DNA of 64,000 nt from Duganella aquatilis. Lineage in GTDB: Bacteria > Pseudomonadota > Gammaproteobacteria > Burkholderiales > Burkholderiaceae_D. Positions 10,001-19,024 of the stretch are shown here, in pieces. Positions within the stretch are counted from its first letter, which is position 1. Every line of letters begins with the position of its first letter. Where the stretch lies: contig NZ_WKJL01000015.1 of assembly GCF_009674565.1 (NCBI RefSeq), forward strand, positions 95,760-159,759. Direction: 5' to 3'. The notes under the pieces are model-generated. The model made no database searches. It saw only the letters and a list, made by a program, of their open reading frames with translations, and was not told the origin of the DNA. Both the position numbers and the translations under genes were made by a program.

Positions 10001-13000
10001 TTACAGCGTGCTAGTCGCGCGGGCCCTTTCCAGCAGGCGGCGCAAGTGCGGCATGGCCGATTCCACCTGCGCCCAGTTGCCGTGGTCCGCCTCCAGTTCA
10101 AGGTCGCCGCACAGCGCCTGCAGCTCCTGTTCTTCCAGGTAGCCGGCGCTGCCCTTCATGCCGTGCAGCAGACGGCTGGCGGTTTCGCTGTCGCGTTCCG
10201 TCAGCGCCTGTTCCAGGTCCGCCAGCCGCAGCGGCGCATCCTGGTGGAAGGCGCTGCGCAGCCGCGCTTTCAGGTCGCTGGCGCCGCCGCTGTGCTGCGT
10301 CAGGCGCGAGGTTTCCAGCGCGGCCGGCGCCACGCCGAACATCGAATCCAGTTCCGGCGTGCCGGTCGCCGGATTGCGGCGCGGCTGCATGCGCGGCAAC
10401 TGGAAGCCGCGCTGCAACTGACGCTCAATCGCGCGGCTTAACTGAAAGTGCAACTTGTCTTCGTCGATCGGCTTGGTGAGGAAATCGTCCATGCCGGAGG
10501 CCAGGTAGCGGCTGCGGTCTTCCTCGCTGGCGTTGGCGGTCAGCGCGATGATCATCAGCTCCTGGTCGCGCACCGGCGCGAATTCCGGGCCGCCGGAGCG
10601 GATCAGCCGCGTGGCGCTGGCGCCGTCCATTTCCGGCATGCGGCCGTCCATCAGTATCAGGTCATAGCGCGTCAGCGAGCAGGCCTTGACCGCCAGCGCG
10701 CCGTTGGCGGCGATGTCCACCTTGTGGCCCAGGTCTTCCAGCATCATGCGGATGATGATCTGGTTGGTCGGGAAGTCTTCCGCGCACAGCACTTTCAGCT
10801 GATGGCTGTGCGGCTCGCGCGGCACCTGCGGCACCAGCGGCGGCGCCACGCCGTTCGGCAGCGGCAGTTCGAACAGGAAAGTGCTGCCCTCGCCCGGCGT
10901 GCTGACGGCATTGATGCTGCCGCCCATCAGCTCCACCAGCTGGCGGCAGATCGCCAGTCCCAGGCCGGTGCCGCCGTAGCGGCGCGTGGTCGAGGCGTCG
11001 GCCTGTTCGAACTGCTGGAACAGGCGCGGGATCGCATCGGCCTCGATGCCGATGCCGGTGTCGGAAACACTGAAGCGGATGCGATTGTCGCCAAGATCAT
11101 CGCTGCTGTCATCCGGCACGCGCTCGACGCGCATCGTCACCATCCCCTGGCGCGTGAACTTGAAGGCGTTGCCGACCAGGTTGACCAGCACCTGCCGCAA
11201 GCGGGTCGGATCGCCCACCACGAACTGCGGCAGGCCGTCGTCGAACTCCATGCGGAAGCCGACGCTGTGCGCGGCCGCCTGTTCCTCGAACAGGCTGACC
11301 ACATTCTCCACCGCCGACGACAGCGAGAAGTCGATGTTCTCGATGGTCAGCTTGCCCGCCTCGATCTTCGAGAAGTCCAGCAGGTCGTTGATGATGGACA
11401 GCAGAGACTGCGCATTGGCCTGGCCGCGCAGGATCTGCTCGCGCGTGCCCTCCGCCAGGTTGGTGTCGCGCAGCGCGAAGCCCAGCATGCCGATCACACC
11501 GGCCAGCGGCGTGCGCATCTCGTGGCTCATATTGGCCAGGAATTCGGACTTCTGCCGGGTGGCGTCTTCCGCCTTTTGCTTGGCGTAGCGCAGGCGTTCC
11601 TCGTTGTCCTGCAAGGCGCGGTTGGCCAGCGCCAGCTCCTCGGTGTGCAGCCGCACCTGACGTTCCTGCGCCATCAGCTGGTCGCGCGTGTGGCGCAGCG
11701 TTTGCAGCGTTTCCTCCAGCTGCTGGTAAGCGCGCGCGTTTTCCAGGCCGGCGGCGGCATGCGACGCCAGCGTTTGCAGCATGTCCATGTGGATGCGCTG
11801 GTAACTGTTGCGCTCCGTGCTCTGCACGCTGAGCAGGCCGACCACCTTGTCGCCGACGATCAGCGGCACGTACAGCATCGAATGTGCCGCCTCCGAACTC
11901 ACGCCGTCCTCGCGCACGCACGGCGCCAGCGACGCCAGGCCGGATTCGTCCATGTAGTCGCGGTACTCTTTCTGGAAATCGTTGATGAAGATCGGCTTGC
12001 GCTGGGTCAGGCACCACACCGCCAGCTGGTTCGGCTGGTCCAGCCGGCGCTGGTACGGCAAGGTGCGCACGCCGCCCTCGATGGCGAACGGGAAGTCGAT
12101 CACGCCCAGCTCCTCGCGCACGAAACCGATGCCGAAGATCGGCGCGTTCATCAGGTGGTTGACGTGGCGGTACAGCGTCTGCATGGTGGTTTCCATGTCC
12201 AGCGAGGCGCTCATCTCGCGTCCCAGCTCGCTCAGCACGGAGATGTTGCGGTGGGCCTGCTCCACTTCTTCCTTTTGCCGCTCGGTGTCGATGCGGCGCT
12301 GCTCGGCCTCGGCGCGCTGCGCCTCCGCTTCCAGGCGGCGGCGTTCCAGTTCGTGCTTCTGCTGTTGCAGCTGCTGGTTCTTGTGTTCCACTTCCGCCGT
12401 GCGCGATCCCACCAGGTGTTCGAGCCGCGCCTGTTGATGGCGCAGGCTGCGCACGCGCGCGTGATAGACGGCGTAGGCCGCACCCAGCGCCGCCAGCACC
12501 AGCAGCGTGCGGAACCACCAGGTCTTCCAGAACGGCGGCCGGATGGTGATCTCCAGCGTGGCGGCGTTGTCGTTCCAGATGCCGTCCTTGTTGGCCGCCT
12601 TCACGCGGAACAGGTACTTGCCGGGATCCAGATTGGTGTAGGTGGCGAAACGCTTGGTGGCGTCGGTGACCACCCAGTCCTCGTCGAAGCCTTGCAGCTG
12701 ATAGGCGAAGCGGTTGCGCTGCGGCGCCGCGTAGTGCAGCGCCGCGAACTCCAGCGAGAACACGGAATCGGCTTCCAGCAGCGTCAATGCGCTGGTGTGT
12801 TCGATGGCGGTCTTCAGCACGTCTGGATGCTCGCCCTGGCCCGGCTTGAGCGACTTGTTAAAGATCTGGAAATCGGTGATCGCCACCGTCGGCGCCACGC
12901 TGTTTTCGCGCACCTCGCCCGGCGTGAACGCGGTGATGCCGTTGAAGCCGCCGAAGTACAGCGTGCCATCCGGCGTGCGCAGCGCCGCGCCGTCGAAGTA

Positions 13001-14941
13001 GGCGCCCTCGATGGTGCCGTCGGCGCCGCTGTAGTTGCGCACCAGGCCTGTTTCCACATTCAGGCGTGACAGGCCGCTGTTGGTGCTCAGCCAGAGATTG
13101 CCGGCGTCGTCCGGCAGGATGGAGGCGATGGCGTCGTCGGCGATGCCGTCCTTGCGCACGTAGCGGCGGAACTTCACGCTGCCGTCCGCCGCCACCTCCA
13201 TCCGGTTCAGGCCCGCCGCGGTGCCGACCCAGATGGTGCCGCGTGCGTCCTGGTACAGGTAGTGCACCTCGTCGTGACTGAGGCTGAACGGGTCGGCGGG
13301 ATCGCGGCGGAAGTGGCGGAACTTGCCGGTCTTGCGGTCCAGCAGATCGAGGCCATTGAAGGTGCCGACCCACAGCTGGCCGCTGCGGTCTTCCAGGATC
13401 GGCCGCACCACGTTGTCGGACAGGCTGCCGATGTCGGACGGATCGTGGCGGAAGGTGCGCACTTCCATGGTCTGCGGGTCGAGCCGGTGCAGGCCGCCGC
13501 GCGAGGCGATCCACAGGATGCCGCTGCGGTCCTGCACGATGTTGCGGATGGTGTCGCTGGCCGGATCGCCGCGCACGAAGGACAGCGCGCGGATCGCGCC
13601 GGTGGCCAGGTTCAGATGATTGACACCGGCCGGGCCGCCGAGCCACAGATTGCCGTTCTTCTCGCGCCACAGCGAAGTGACCTGGTCATCGCTGATGCTG
13701 TTGGCCTGCTTGGGATCGTGGCGCCATACCTTGCTTTCGCCGGTGACCGGATCGTACAGATTCAGGCCGCCGCTGCTGCCCAGCCACAGCTTGCCGTGGC
13801 CATCCGGGACAATCGCGCGCACCTTGTTGTCCGACAGCGGGTTGGCCTGCTCCGACTGGCGCACGATGCGGGCAAAGCCGCCGCTGCCCATGTCGACCCG
13901 GCTGACGCCATCGTTCCAGGTGCCGACCCAGAAGGTGCCGACGCGGTCGCGGAACAGCGCCGAGACCTGGTTGTCCGCCACGCTATGCGTATCGCCGACC
14001 TGGTGGCGGTACTGCACCAGCCGTTCTTCCGACGGCAGCCAGCGGAACAGGCCATCGGCCAGCGAACCGACCCACAGATTGGCCTCGCCGTCTTCATACA
14101 GCGCGGTGATGCTGACGCCCGGCTGCAATCCCTCGCGCGCGCCCAGGCGACGGCGCTGCGGCTCCTTGCCCAGCAGGCGCCATTGTTCCAGGCCGCCCTG
14201 GGTGCCGACCCACAGCGTCTGCGCGCTATCCACCTGCAACGCCACCACCGAATTGAATTTGCTGTCGCCGCCGGCGTCGATGGTGTAGTGCTGGAACCGG
14301 GCGCCGCCCGGCGGCAGCATGTCCAGGCCCGACGCGGTGCCGACCCACAGGCGGCCGGCCGCGTCGCGCGCCAGCGCCGCCACGTGATCGTTGGACAGGC
14401 TGCCGGCATCGGCCGGATCGTGGTGCCAGGTGGTGAAGCGCTTGCTGGCCGGGTCGAAGTGATGCAGGCCGTCGGCGCTGGCGATCCACAGGCCGCCCAG
14501 GCCATCGTCGGCGATCGCCCGCACGTGGCGGTTGCCGTTGCCGCGCTGCGCCGACTCGCGCGGCAGGAAGTGGGTGAAGGTCTTGCTGGCCGAGTCGTAG
14601 CGATCCAGGCCGCCGTCGGTGCCGATCCATAGCTGGCCGGAACGGTCCAGGTGCAGCACGCGCACCCAGTTGTCCACCAGGCTATTCGGATCGGACACCG
14701 CGCTCTTGTAGGTGATGGTGCGGTAGCCGTCGAAGCGCGTCAGGCCGGCCTGGGTGCCGAGCCACATGAAACCCTGGCGATCCTGGGCGATGGCCAGCAC
14801 GGTTTCCTGCGCCAGGCCGTGTTCCACGCTGAGCTGCTCGAAACGCAGGGTGCGCGGCGGCGCGCCGGCCCATGCCGTGGCTTCCCACAGCAGCAAGGCC
14901 GGCAACAGCAGCCAATAGCAGAAGCGTTTAAAACAGCGCAT
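10001..14941 (-). CDS. Hybrid sensor histidine kinase with periplasmic beta-propeller
   Basis: 1646 residues. A signal peptide (about 1-25) is followed by roughly 14 two-component-propeller repeats of the type LWVGT..GL (30-690), a Y_Y_Y domain (690-795), one membrane helix (about 806-826), a long coiled coil rich in Q/E/R (830-900) and a GAF-like domain (915-1080). HisKA has His in MSHEMRTPL near 1139; HATPase shows NLVGNAFKFT and GGTGLGLAI; REC has Asp in LILMDGRMPEMDG near 1435; HPt has His in LLHGMKGSAGYL near 1593. All phosphorelay residues are present. Ligand unknown. It starts three bases after the patatin stop. Confidence 0.92.
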   Translation of the reverse strand: MRCFKRFCYWLLLPALLLWEATAWAGAPPRTLRFEQLSVEHGLAQETVLAIAQDRQGFMWLGTQAGLTRFDGYRTITYKSAVSDPNSLVDNWVRVLHLDRSGQLWIGTDGGLDRYDSASKTFTHFLPRESAQRGNGNRHVRAIADDGLGGLWIASADGLHHFDPASKRFTTWHHDPADAGSLSNDHVAALARDAAGRLWVGTASGLDMLPPGGARFQHYTIDAGGDSKFNSVVALQVDSAQTLWVGTQGGLEQWRLLGKEPQRRRLGAREGLQPGVSITALYEDGEANLWVGSLADGLFRWLPSEERLVQYRHQVGDTHSVADNQVSALFRDRVGTFWVGTWNDGVSRVDMGSGGFARIVRQSEQANPLSDNKVRAIVPDGHGKLWLGSSGGLNLYDPVTGESKVWRHDPKQANSISDDQVTSLWREKNGNLWLGGPAGVNHLNLATGAIRALSFVRGDPASDTIRNIVQDRSGILWIASRGGLHRLDPQTMEVRTFRHDPSDIGSLSDNVVRPILEDRSGQLWVGTFNGLDLLDRKTGKFRHFRRDPADPFSLSHDEVHYLYQDARGTIWVGTAAGLNRMEVAADGSVKFRRYVRKDGIADDAIASILPDDAGNLWLSTNSGLSRLNVETGLVRNYSGADGTIEGAYFDGAALRTPDGTLYFGGFNGITAFTPGEVRENSVAPTVAITDFQIFNKSLKPGQGEHPDVLKTAIEHTSALTLLEADSVFSLEFAALHYAAPQRNRFAYQLQGFDEDWVVTDATKRFATYTNLDPGKYLFRVKAANKDGIWNDNAATLEITIRPPFWKTWWFRTLLVLAALGAAYAVYHARVRSLRHQQARLEHLVGSRTAEVEHKNQQLQQQKHELERRRLEAEAQRAEAEQRRIDTERQKEEVEQAHRNISVLSELGREMSASLDMETTMQTLYRHVNHLMNAPIFGIGFVREELGVIDFPFAIEGGVRTLPYQRRLDQPNQLAVWCLTQRKPIFINDFQKEYRDYMDESGLASLAPCVREDGVSSEAAHSMLYVPLIVGDKVVGLLSVQSTERNSYQRIHMDMLQTLASHAAAGLENARAYQQLEETLQTLRHTRDQLMAQERQVRLHTEELALANRALQDNEERLRYAKQKAEDATRQKSEFLANMSHEMRTPLAGVIGMLGFALRDTNLAEGTREQILRGQANAQSLLSIINDLLDFSKIEAGKLTIENIDFSLSSAVENVVSLFEEQAAAHSVGFRMEFDDGLPQFVVGDPTRLRQVLVNLVGNAFKFTRQGMVTMRVERVPDDSSDDLGDNRIRFSVSDTGIGIEADAIPRLFQQFEQADASTTRRYGGTGLGLAICRQLVELMGGSINAVSTPGEGSTFLFELPLPNGVAPPLVPQVPREPHSHQLKVLCAEDFPTNQIIIRMMLEDLGHKVDIAANGALAVKACSLTRYDLILMDGRMPEMDGASATRLIRSGGPEFAPVRDQELMIIALTANASEEDRSRYLASGMDDFLTKPIDEDKLHFQLSRAIERQLQRGFQLPRMQPRRNPATGTPELDSMFGVAPAALETSRLTQHSGGASDLKARLRSAFHQDAPLRLADLEQALTERDSETASRLLHGMKGSAGYLEEQELQALCGDLELEADHGNWAQVESAMPHLRRLLERARATSTL

Positions 14942-14944
14942 GCG

Positions 14945-16120
14945 TCACGATTCAAAGAAGGCCAGCACGTCGCTCTTGCGCGCGAAGGTGTCGCGCTGGC
15001 CGAGGCGTATCAACTCGCAGGTGTAGGTGGATTCAAACAGCAGGTAGGAAGCCAGCGCCGCGCCGCGCGCCTCGGTGGCGCCGATGCCGGACAACATGGT
15101 GCGGATCGGCGCCGGCAGGCTGCCGATGTGACGCGTGGCGATGTCGTCCAGCCGTTCCGACGGCGCGATCACCAGCAGCTTGACCGGCTTGAGCGGCGTC
15201 TGTTCCAGGTATTCCGGCGGCAGCATCGACAGCGTCTTGTTGATGCGTTCCAGCCGCTCGATGTCGACCGCCAGGCCGTCGAGGAAGATCGACGACAGCG
15301 CATGGCCGGCAATCTGCGCCAGGCTCGGATAGCGGGCGGCGTTCTTTTCGGCGGCGCTGCGCGCCGGTTCGGTCAGGCGTCCGGCGCCCACCACCAGCAC
15401 CTTGCTGGCGCCGAGGTGAATCGCCGGCGAGATCGGCGCCAGCTGGCGCATCGAACCGTCGCCGCAGTATTCGCGGTGACCGCCCATGTACAGCGGCGTG
15501 GCCGGGAAGATGAACGGAATCGCCGACGACGCCAGCAAGTGCTCGACGCCGATCTGGTCCTGCAGCGCCACGCGCTGCATGCGTATCCACGGCGCGATAT
15601 CGGCGGCGGTCTGGTAGAACGTCAGGTGGTTGCCGGCGGTGTAGGACGAAGCGGTGACGGCCAGCGCGTGCAGCAGGCCTTCGGACAGCACCGCGTCCAG
15701 GCGCGGCAGGTCCAGCATGCGGTGCAGCAGGCCGACCAGCGGCGTATTGTCCAGCAGGGACGCGGGCGGCGCGGCGCGCCATTTGCGCAGCAGCCAGCCG
15801 AACGACAGCAGCGACAGCCAGCGCGCGCCGGAGCGGATCACGCCCAGCGAGTCGGCGCGGTAGACCTGTTCGACCTCGATGTTCTGCCAGACGTCGAGCA
15901 GCTTTTGCACGCCTTCGCCGAAATTGTCGGCGCGGCAGGCCAGCGCCGTGGCGTTGATCGCGCCGGCCGAGGTGCCGCAGATGATGTCAAACGGATTCCG
16001 GGCCGGGGGCCAGCCCTCCTCCCATAAAATCTCGGAAATCGCCTGCAGCACGCCAACCTGGTAGGCCGCCCGCGCGCCGCCGCCGGTCAGGATCAAGCCT
16101 GTTTTCTTTTGTAGTCCCAT
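14945..16120 (-). CDS. Patatin-like phospholipase
   Basis: 391 residues. Family signatures are clear: the oxyanion-hole glycine run ILTGGGARAAYQVGVLQA at 10-27, the nucleophile elbow GTSAG near residue 50 and the Asp of the Ser-Asp dyad in YCGDGSMRQ near residue 220. Patatins hydrolyse acyl esters of phospholipids with a Ser-Asp dyad. No signal peptide or transmembrane barrel is evident, so the protein is probably cytoplasmic or membrane-associated. It is the first gene of a unit with the hybrid kinase and the response regulator. A functional link between lipid hydrolysis and the phosphorelay is possible but not shown. Confidence 0.9.
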   Translation of the reverse strand: MGLQKKTGLILTGGGARAAYQVGVLQAISEILWEEGWPPARNPFDIICGTSAGAINATALACRADNFGEGVQKLLDVWQNIEVEQVYRADSLGVIRSGARWLSLLSFGWLLRKWRAAPPASLLDNTPLVGLLHRMLDLPRLDAVLSEGLLHALAVTASSYTAGNHLTFYQTAADIAPWIRMQRVALQDQIGVEHLLASSAIPFIFPATPLYMGGHREYCGDGSMRQLAPISPAIHLGASKVLVVGAGRLTEPARSAAEKNAARYPSLAQIAGHALSSIFLDGLAVDIERLERINKTLSMLPPEYLEQTPLKPVKLLVIAPSERLDDIATRHIGSLPAPIRTMLSGIGATEARGAALASYLLFESTYTCELIRLGQRDTFARKSDVLAFFES

Positions 16121-16171
16121 CTTGCAAGATTAGCAGGGTCTACGCGGTTTTCATAGCCGCACACGGCAAGA

Positions 16172-17962
16172 TCAGTCGCCCAGCACCACGCCTTCGCGGC
16201 GCGGGTCGGCGCCGCCGAACCACTCCTGCTTGCCGTTGACGGTGCGGCGCTGGATGCCTTGCAAACCGGAGTTCTGGTCATATTCGCGGATGTCGTGGCC
16301 GCGCGCCTTCAGTTGTGCGACGACCTCGCGGCTGACGCGCCCCGCTTCCAGTTCGGTCGGACCATTGCGGCTGCCGATGTTGGGCAGGCTGATGGCCTGC
16401 TGCACATTCAGGTCCCAGTCCAGCGTGCCGACCAGCACCTTGGCCACGTAGTTGATGATGGCCGAGCCGCCCGGCGAACCGGTGGCCAGCACCAGCTTGT
16501 GCGTGCCCTTGTCGAACACCAGGGTCGGCGACATCGCGCTGCGCGGGCGCTTGCCGGCCTGCACGCGGTTGGCGATCGGGCCGTCCGCATCCTGCGAATC
16601 GAAGGAGAAATCGGTCAGCTGGTTGTTCAGCATGAAGCCGTCCACCATCTGGCGCGCGCCGAAGGCGTCTTCCACCGAGGTTGTCATCGACATGCCGGCG
16701 CCAAATTTATCCACCGCCACGAAGTGCGAGGTGGACGGCGTCTGGATCGCATTGTCGGTGCCCCAGGCGACTTGCATGGTGGCCGGCGTGCCATACGGCG
16801 CGGTGCCCATCGACTGCTCGCCGATCAGCGCTGCGCGCTGTTTCAGGTAGCCCTTGTCCAGCATGGCGCTCACGCCTTTGCCGGGCAGCGGAATGAAGTC
16901 GGTGTCGGCGACGTAGCGATTGCGGTCGGCGAACGCCAGGCGGCCTGCTTCGGCGAACAGGTGAATGCCTTCCGCCGTCAACTGACCATTGACCGGCTTG
17001 TACGGGCTGATGTCCCTGTATTCGAGGATGCCCAGCATCTGTGCGATGGCGATGCCGCCGGACGATGGCGGCGGCGCGCCGCAGACGGTCCATTTTTTAT
17101 AGTCGCTGCAGATCGGCGCGCGTTCCTTGGCCTGGTAGCCGGCGATATCGGCGGCGGTCAGCTTGCCCGGATTGGTCGGATGCGCCGCCACCTTGGCGGC
17201 GATGTCATTGGCGATGCGGCCCTTGTAGAACGCATCGGCGCCGCCGTCGGCGATTTCGCGCAGCGTGCGCGCCAGTTCGGGGTTCTTCAGGATGTAGCCG
17301 ACCGCGCGCGGCTTGCCGTCGGCGTCGAAGAAGTAGTCGCGCGCCACCGGATCGCGGGCCAGGAATTTGTCGTGCGAGATCAGCGCGTTCAGGCGCGGGC
17401 TGACGGCAAAGCCGTTTTCCGCCAGCTGGATCGCCGGCTGGAACAGCACCTTCCACGGCAGCCTGCCGTGCTGCTTGTGCGCCAGCTCCAGCATGCGCAG
17501 CACGCCCGGCGCGCCGACCGAGCGGCCGCCGACGATGCCGGCTTCGCGCGACAGCGGCTTGCCGTCCTTGTCCTGGAACAGATGTTCGTCCGCGGCGGCG
17601 GGCGCGGTTTCGCGGCCATCGTAGGATTGCACGCGTTTGCCGTCCGAGTAGACCAGGAAAGAGCCGCCGCCGATGCCGGACGATTGCGGCTCCACCAGCG
17701 TCAGCACCATCTGCACGGCGATGGCGGCGTCGATCGCGGCGCCGCCCTGCTTCAGCACCTGATAGCCGGCCTGCGTGGCCAGCGGATTGGCGGCGGCCAC
17801 CATGAATTTTTGCGAGGACTTGCCGACCTTGTCGGCGTAGCCGGTGGCGATTTCCGGCGCGGCGTCGGGCGTGGCGCCGGTCTTGGCACGCTGGGCGTGG
17901 GCTGGCGCCTGCAGTGCGCCGATCAGTGCGACGCTCAGCGCCAGGATCTTCATGCGATTCAT
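16172..17962 (-). CDS. ggt: Gamma-glutamyltransferase (glutathione hydrolase)
   Basis: 596 residues with an N-terminal signal peptide (LSVALIGALQAPAHAQ), so periplasmic. The precursor is cut autocatalytically before a conserved Thr; here the site is in TPSTSHFVAVDKFGAGMS near residue 410. Other marks are GGGSFLVYSDG and GRETAPAAA early, GAPPPSSGGIAIAQMLGILE near residue 290, SPTLVF and ATGSPGGSAIINYVAKVL late, and the C-terminal GADPRREG. The enzyme cleaves gamma-glutamyl bonds of glutathione and related peptides. GGAGAG lies before ATG 17962. A strong GC-rich hairpin with a T-rich tail lies 20-40 bases upstream of the start. Confidence 0.93.
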   Translation of the reverse strand: MNRMKILALSVALIGALQAPAHAQRAKTGATPDAAPEIATGYADKVGKSSQKFMVAAANPLATQAGYQVLKQGGAAIDAAIAVQMVLTLVEPQSSGIGGGSFLVYSDGKRVQSYDGRETAPAAADEHLFQDKDGKPLSREAGIVGGRSVGAPGVLRMLELAHKQHGRLPWKVLFQPAIQLAENGFAVSPRLNALISHDKFLARDPVARDYFFDADGKPRAVGYILKNPELARTLREIADGGADAFYKGRIANDIAAKVAAHPTNPGKLTAADIAGYQAKERAPICSDYKKWTVCGAPPPSSGGIAIAQMLGILEYRDISPYKPVNGQLTAEGIHLFAEAGRLAFADRNRYVADTDFIPLPGKGVSAMLDKGYLKQRAALIGEQSMGTAPYGTPATMQVAWGTDNAIQTPSTSHFVAVDKFGAGMSMTTSVEDAFGARQMVDGFMLNNQLTDFSFDSQDADGPIANRVQAGKRPRSAMSPTLVFDKGTHKLVLATGSPGGSAIINYVAKVLVGTLDWDLNVQQAISLPNIGSRNGPTELEAGRVSREVVAQLKARGHDIREYDQNSGLQGIQRRTVNGKQEWFGGADPRREGVVLGD

Positions 17963-17970
17963 GGACTCTC

Positions 17971-18003
17971 CAAAAATGAAAGCGCGCGGCCTGCGCCGCG
18001 CGC
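17971..18003 (-). terminator. Rho-independent terminator (or ggt leader hairpin)
   Basis: Minus-strand GCGCGCGGC pairs perfectly with GCCGCGCGC (nine base pairs, four-base loop, 17982-18003) and is followed by TTTCATTTTT. It lies 50 bases after the HSD10-like gene stop and ends nine bases before the ggt ATG, with the U-rich tail running into the ggt Shine-Dalgarno. It can terminate the upstream gene. Because no room is left for a separate ggt promoter downstream of it, it may also attenuate ggt. Confidence 0.75.
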
Positions 18004-18053
18004 ACTATCACTTTGCATCCTACACGAAATCGTTTAGATCGTTTTACGTGCTA

Positions 18054-18812
18054 TTACTTAGGCTGCATGCGGATCGCGCCGTCCAGGCGGATGGTTTCGC
18101 CGTTCAGCATCGGGTTTTCGATGATGGCCTTCGCCAGCAGCGCATATTCGCGCGGCTTGCCGAGGCGCGGCGGGAACGGCACCATGGCGCCCAGCGCGTC
18201 CTGCACTTCCTGCGGCATGCCCATCAACATCGGCGTCTCGAAGATGCCGGGGGCGATGGTCATCACGCGGATGCCGTTGCGCGACAGGTCGCGCGCCATC
18301 GGCAGCGTCAGGCCGGCGACGGCGGCTTTCGACGAGGCATAGGCGGCCTGGCCGATCTGGCCGTCGAACGCGGCCACCGAGGCGGTGTTGATGATGACGC
18401 CGCGCTCGCCGGTGTCCAGCGCCGCGTTCCTGCTCATGGCGTCCGCCGCCAGGCGCGCCATGTTGAAGGTGCCGACCAGATTGATCATCACCACGCGCTG
18501 GAACAGGTCCAGCGCATGCGGGCCGTCCTTGCCGACGGTCTTGGCGGCCGGCGCGACGCCGGCGCAGTTGACGATGCCGCGCAGCGTGCCTTGCGCCAGT
18601 GCGGCGGCGACAACGGCCTGGCCGTCGGCTTCCGAGGTGACGTCGCATTTGACGAACACGCCTTTCAGCTCGGCCGCCAGCGCAGCGCCAGCCTCGGCCT
18701 GCACGTCCGCCAGCACGACCTTGCCGCCCTGCTCGACCACCATCCGCGCCGTGGCCGCACCCAGGCCCGAAGCACCGCCGGTGATGATGAATACGCTGTC
18801 CTGAATCTGCAT
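18054..18812 (-). CDS. SDR family 3-hydroxyacyl-CoA dehydrogenase (HSD10-like)
   Basis: 252 residues from ATG 18812 with GGAGA ahead of it. Rossmann motif TGGASGLGAATA at about 10-21, NCAGV near 85, catalytic Ser in TASVAAFDGQIGQAAYASSKAAV with YxxxK near 155-160, and PGIFETPML after it. The long stretch RDLSRNGIRVMTIAPGIFETPML and the C-terminal NGETIRLDGAIRM match type-2 (HSD17B10-like) 3-hydroxyacyl-CoA / 2-methyl-3-hydroxybutyryl-CoA dehydrogenases. These serve isoleucine and short-chain acyl-CoA breakdown with NAD+. The gene stands alone with its own upstream palindrome and downstream terminator. Confidence 0.87.
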   Translation of the reverse strand: MQIQDSVFIITGGASGLGAATARMVVEQGGKVVLADVQAEAGAALAAELKGVFVKCDVTSEADGQAVVAAALAQGTLRGIVNCAGVAPAAKTVGKDGPHALDLFQRVVMINLVGTFNMARLAADAMSRNAALDTGERGVIINTASVAAFDGQIGQAAYASSKAAVAGLTLPMARDLSRNGIRVMTIAPGIFETPMLMGMPQEVQDALGAMVPFPPRLGKPREYALLAKAIIENPMLNGETIRLDGAIRMQPK

Positions 18813-18832
18813 GCTTGTCTCCAATGTTATTG

Positions 18833-18848
18833 ACGTTTACGTAAACGT
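18833..18848. promoter_or_regulatory. Perfect 16-bp palindrome upstream of the HSD10-like gene
   Basis: ACGTTTACGTAAACGT reads identically on both strands and lies 21 bases before the dehydrogenase ATG. It is very likely a dimeric regulator site. Palindromes with TTTACGTAAA cores are reminiscent of MerR-type LiuR sites in branched-chain amino acid degradation regulons, which would fit the enzyme. That link is from memory and inference. Confidence 0.55.
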
Positions 18849-18905
18849 AAGCATTGTAGCGTATTGACGGGGTTCGGCTGTTGCTTTTGACTTGGCGGCG
18901 GATGG

Positions 18906-18916
18906 CCCCCCCCCCC
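18906..18916. repeat. Run of 11 cytosines
   Basis: An intergenic homopolymer C11 between the HSD10-like gene and the sterol-desaturase-like gene. It may vary in length by slippage or be a sequencing or assembly uncertainty. No promoter or start codon is obviously controlled by it. Confidence 0.8.
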
Positions 18917-18987
18917 TGAGACCCGCACACCGCGGCGGCCAAGGGCCGGCCCATGGGCCGGCGGGGCGCAGCCCCTATCCCTGCCCC

Positions 18988-19000
18988 TGGGGTCAGACCC
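18988..19000. repeat. GGGGTCAGACCC intergenic motif, copy 1
   Basis: TGGGGTCAGACCC, 25 bases beyond the stop of the sterol-desaturase-like gene. The same near-palindromic core occurs inverted at 37246-37258. It looks like a dispersed short repeat of the genome. Confidence 0.6.
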
Positions 19001-19024
19001 TTTCGTCAGGGGTGCCTGCAGGCG

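Noticed and set aside
10448..13069. Long open frame of 873 codons on the plus strand opposite the sensor kinase
   Set aside because: Its product is an Arg/His/Gln/Ala-rich string without domains. The minus-strand protein has a full kinase architecture. Such antisense frames are common in GC-rich DNA.
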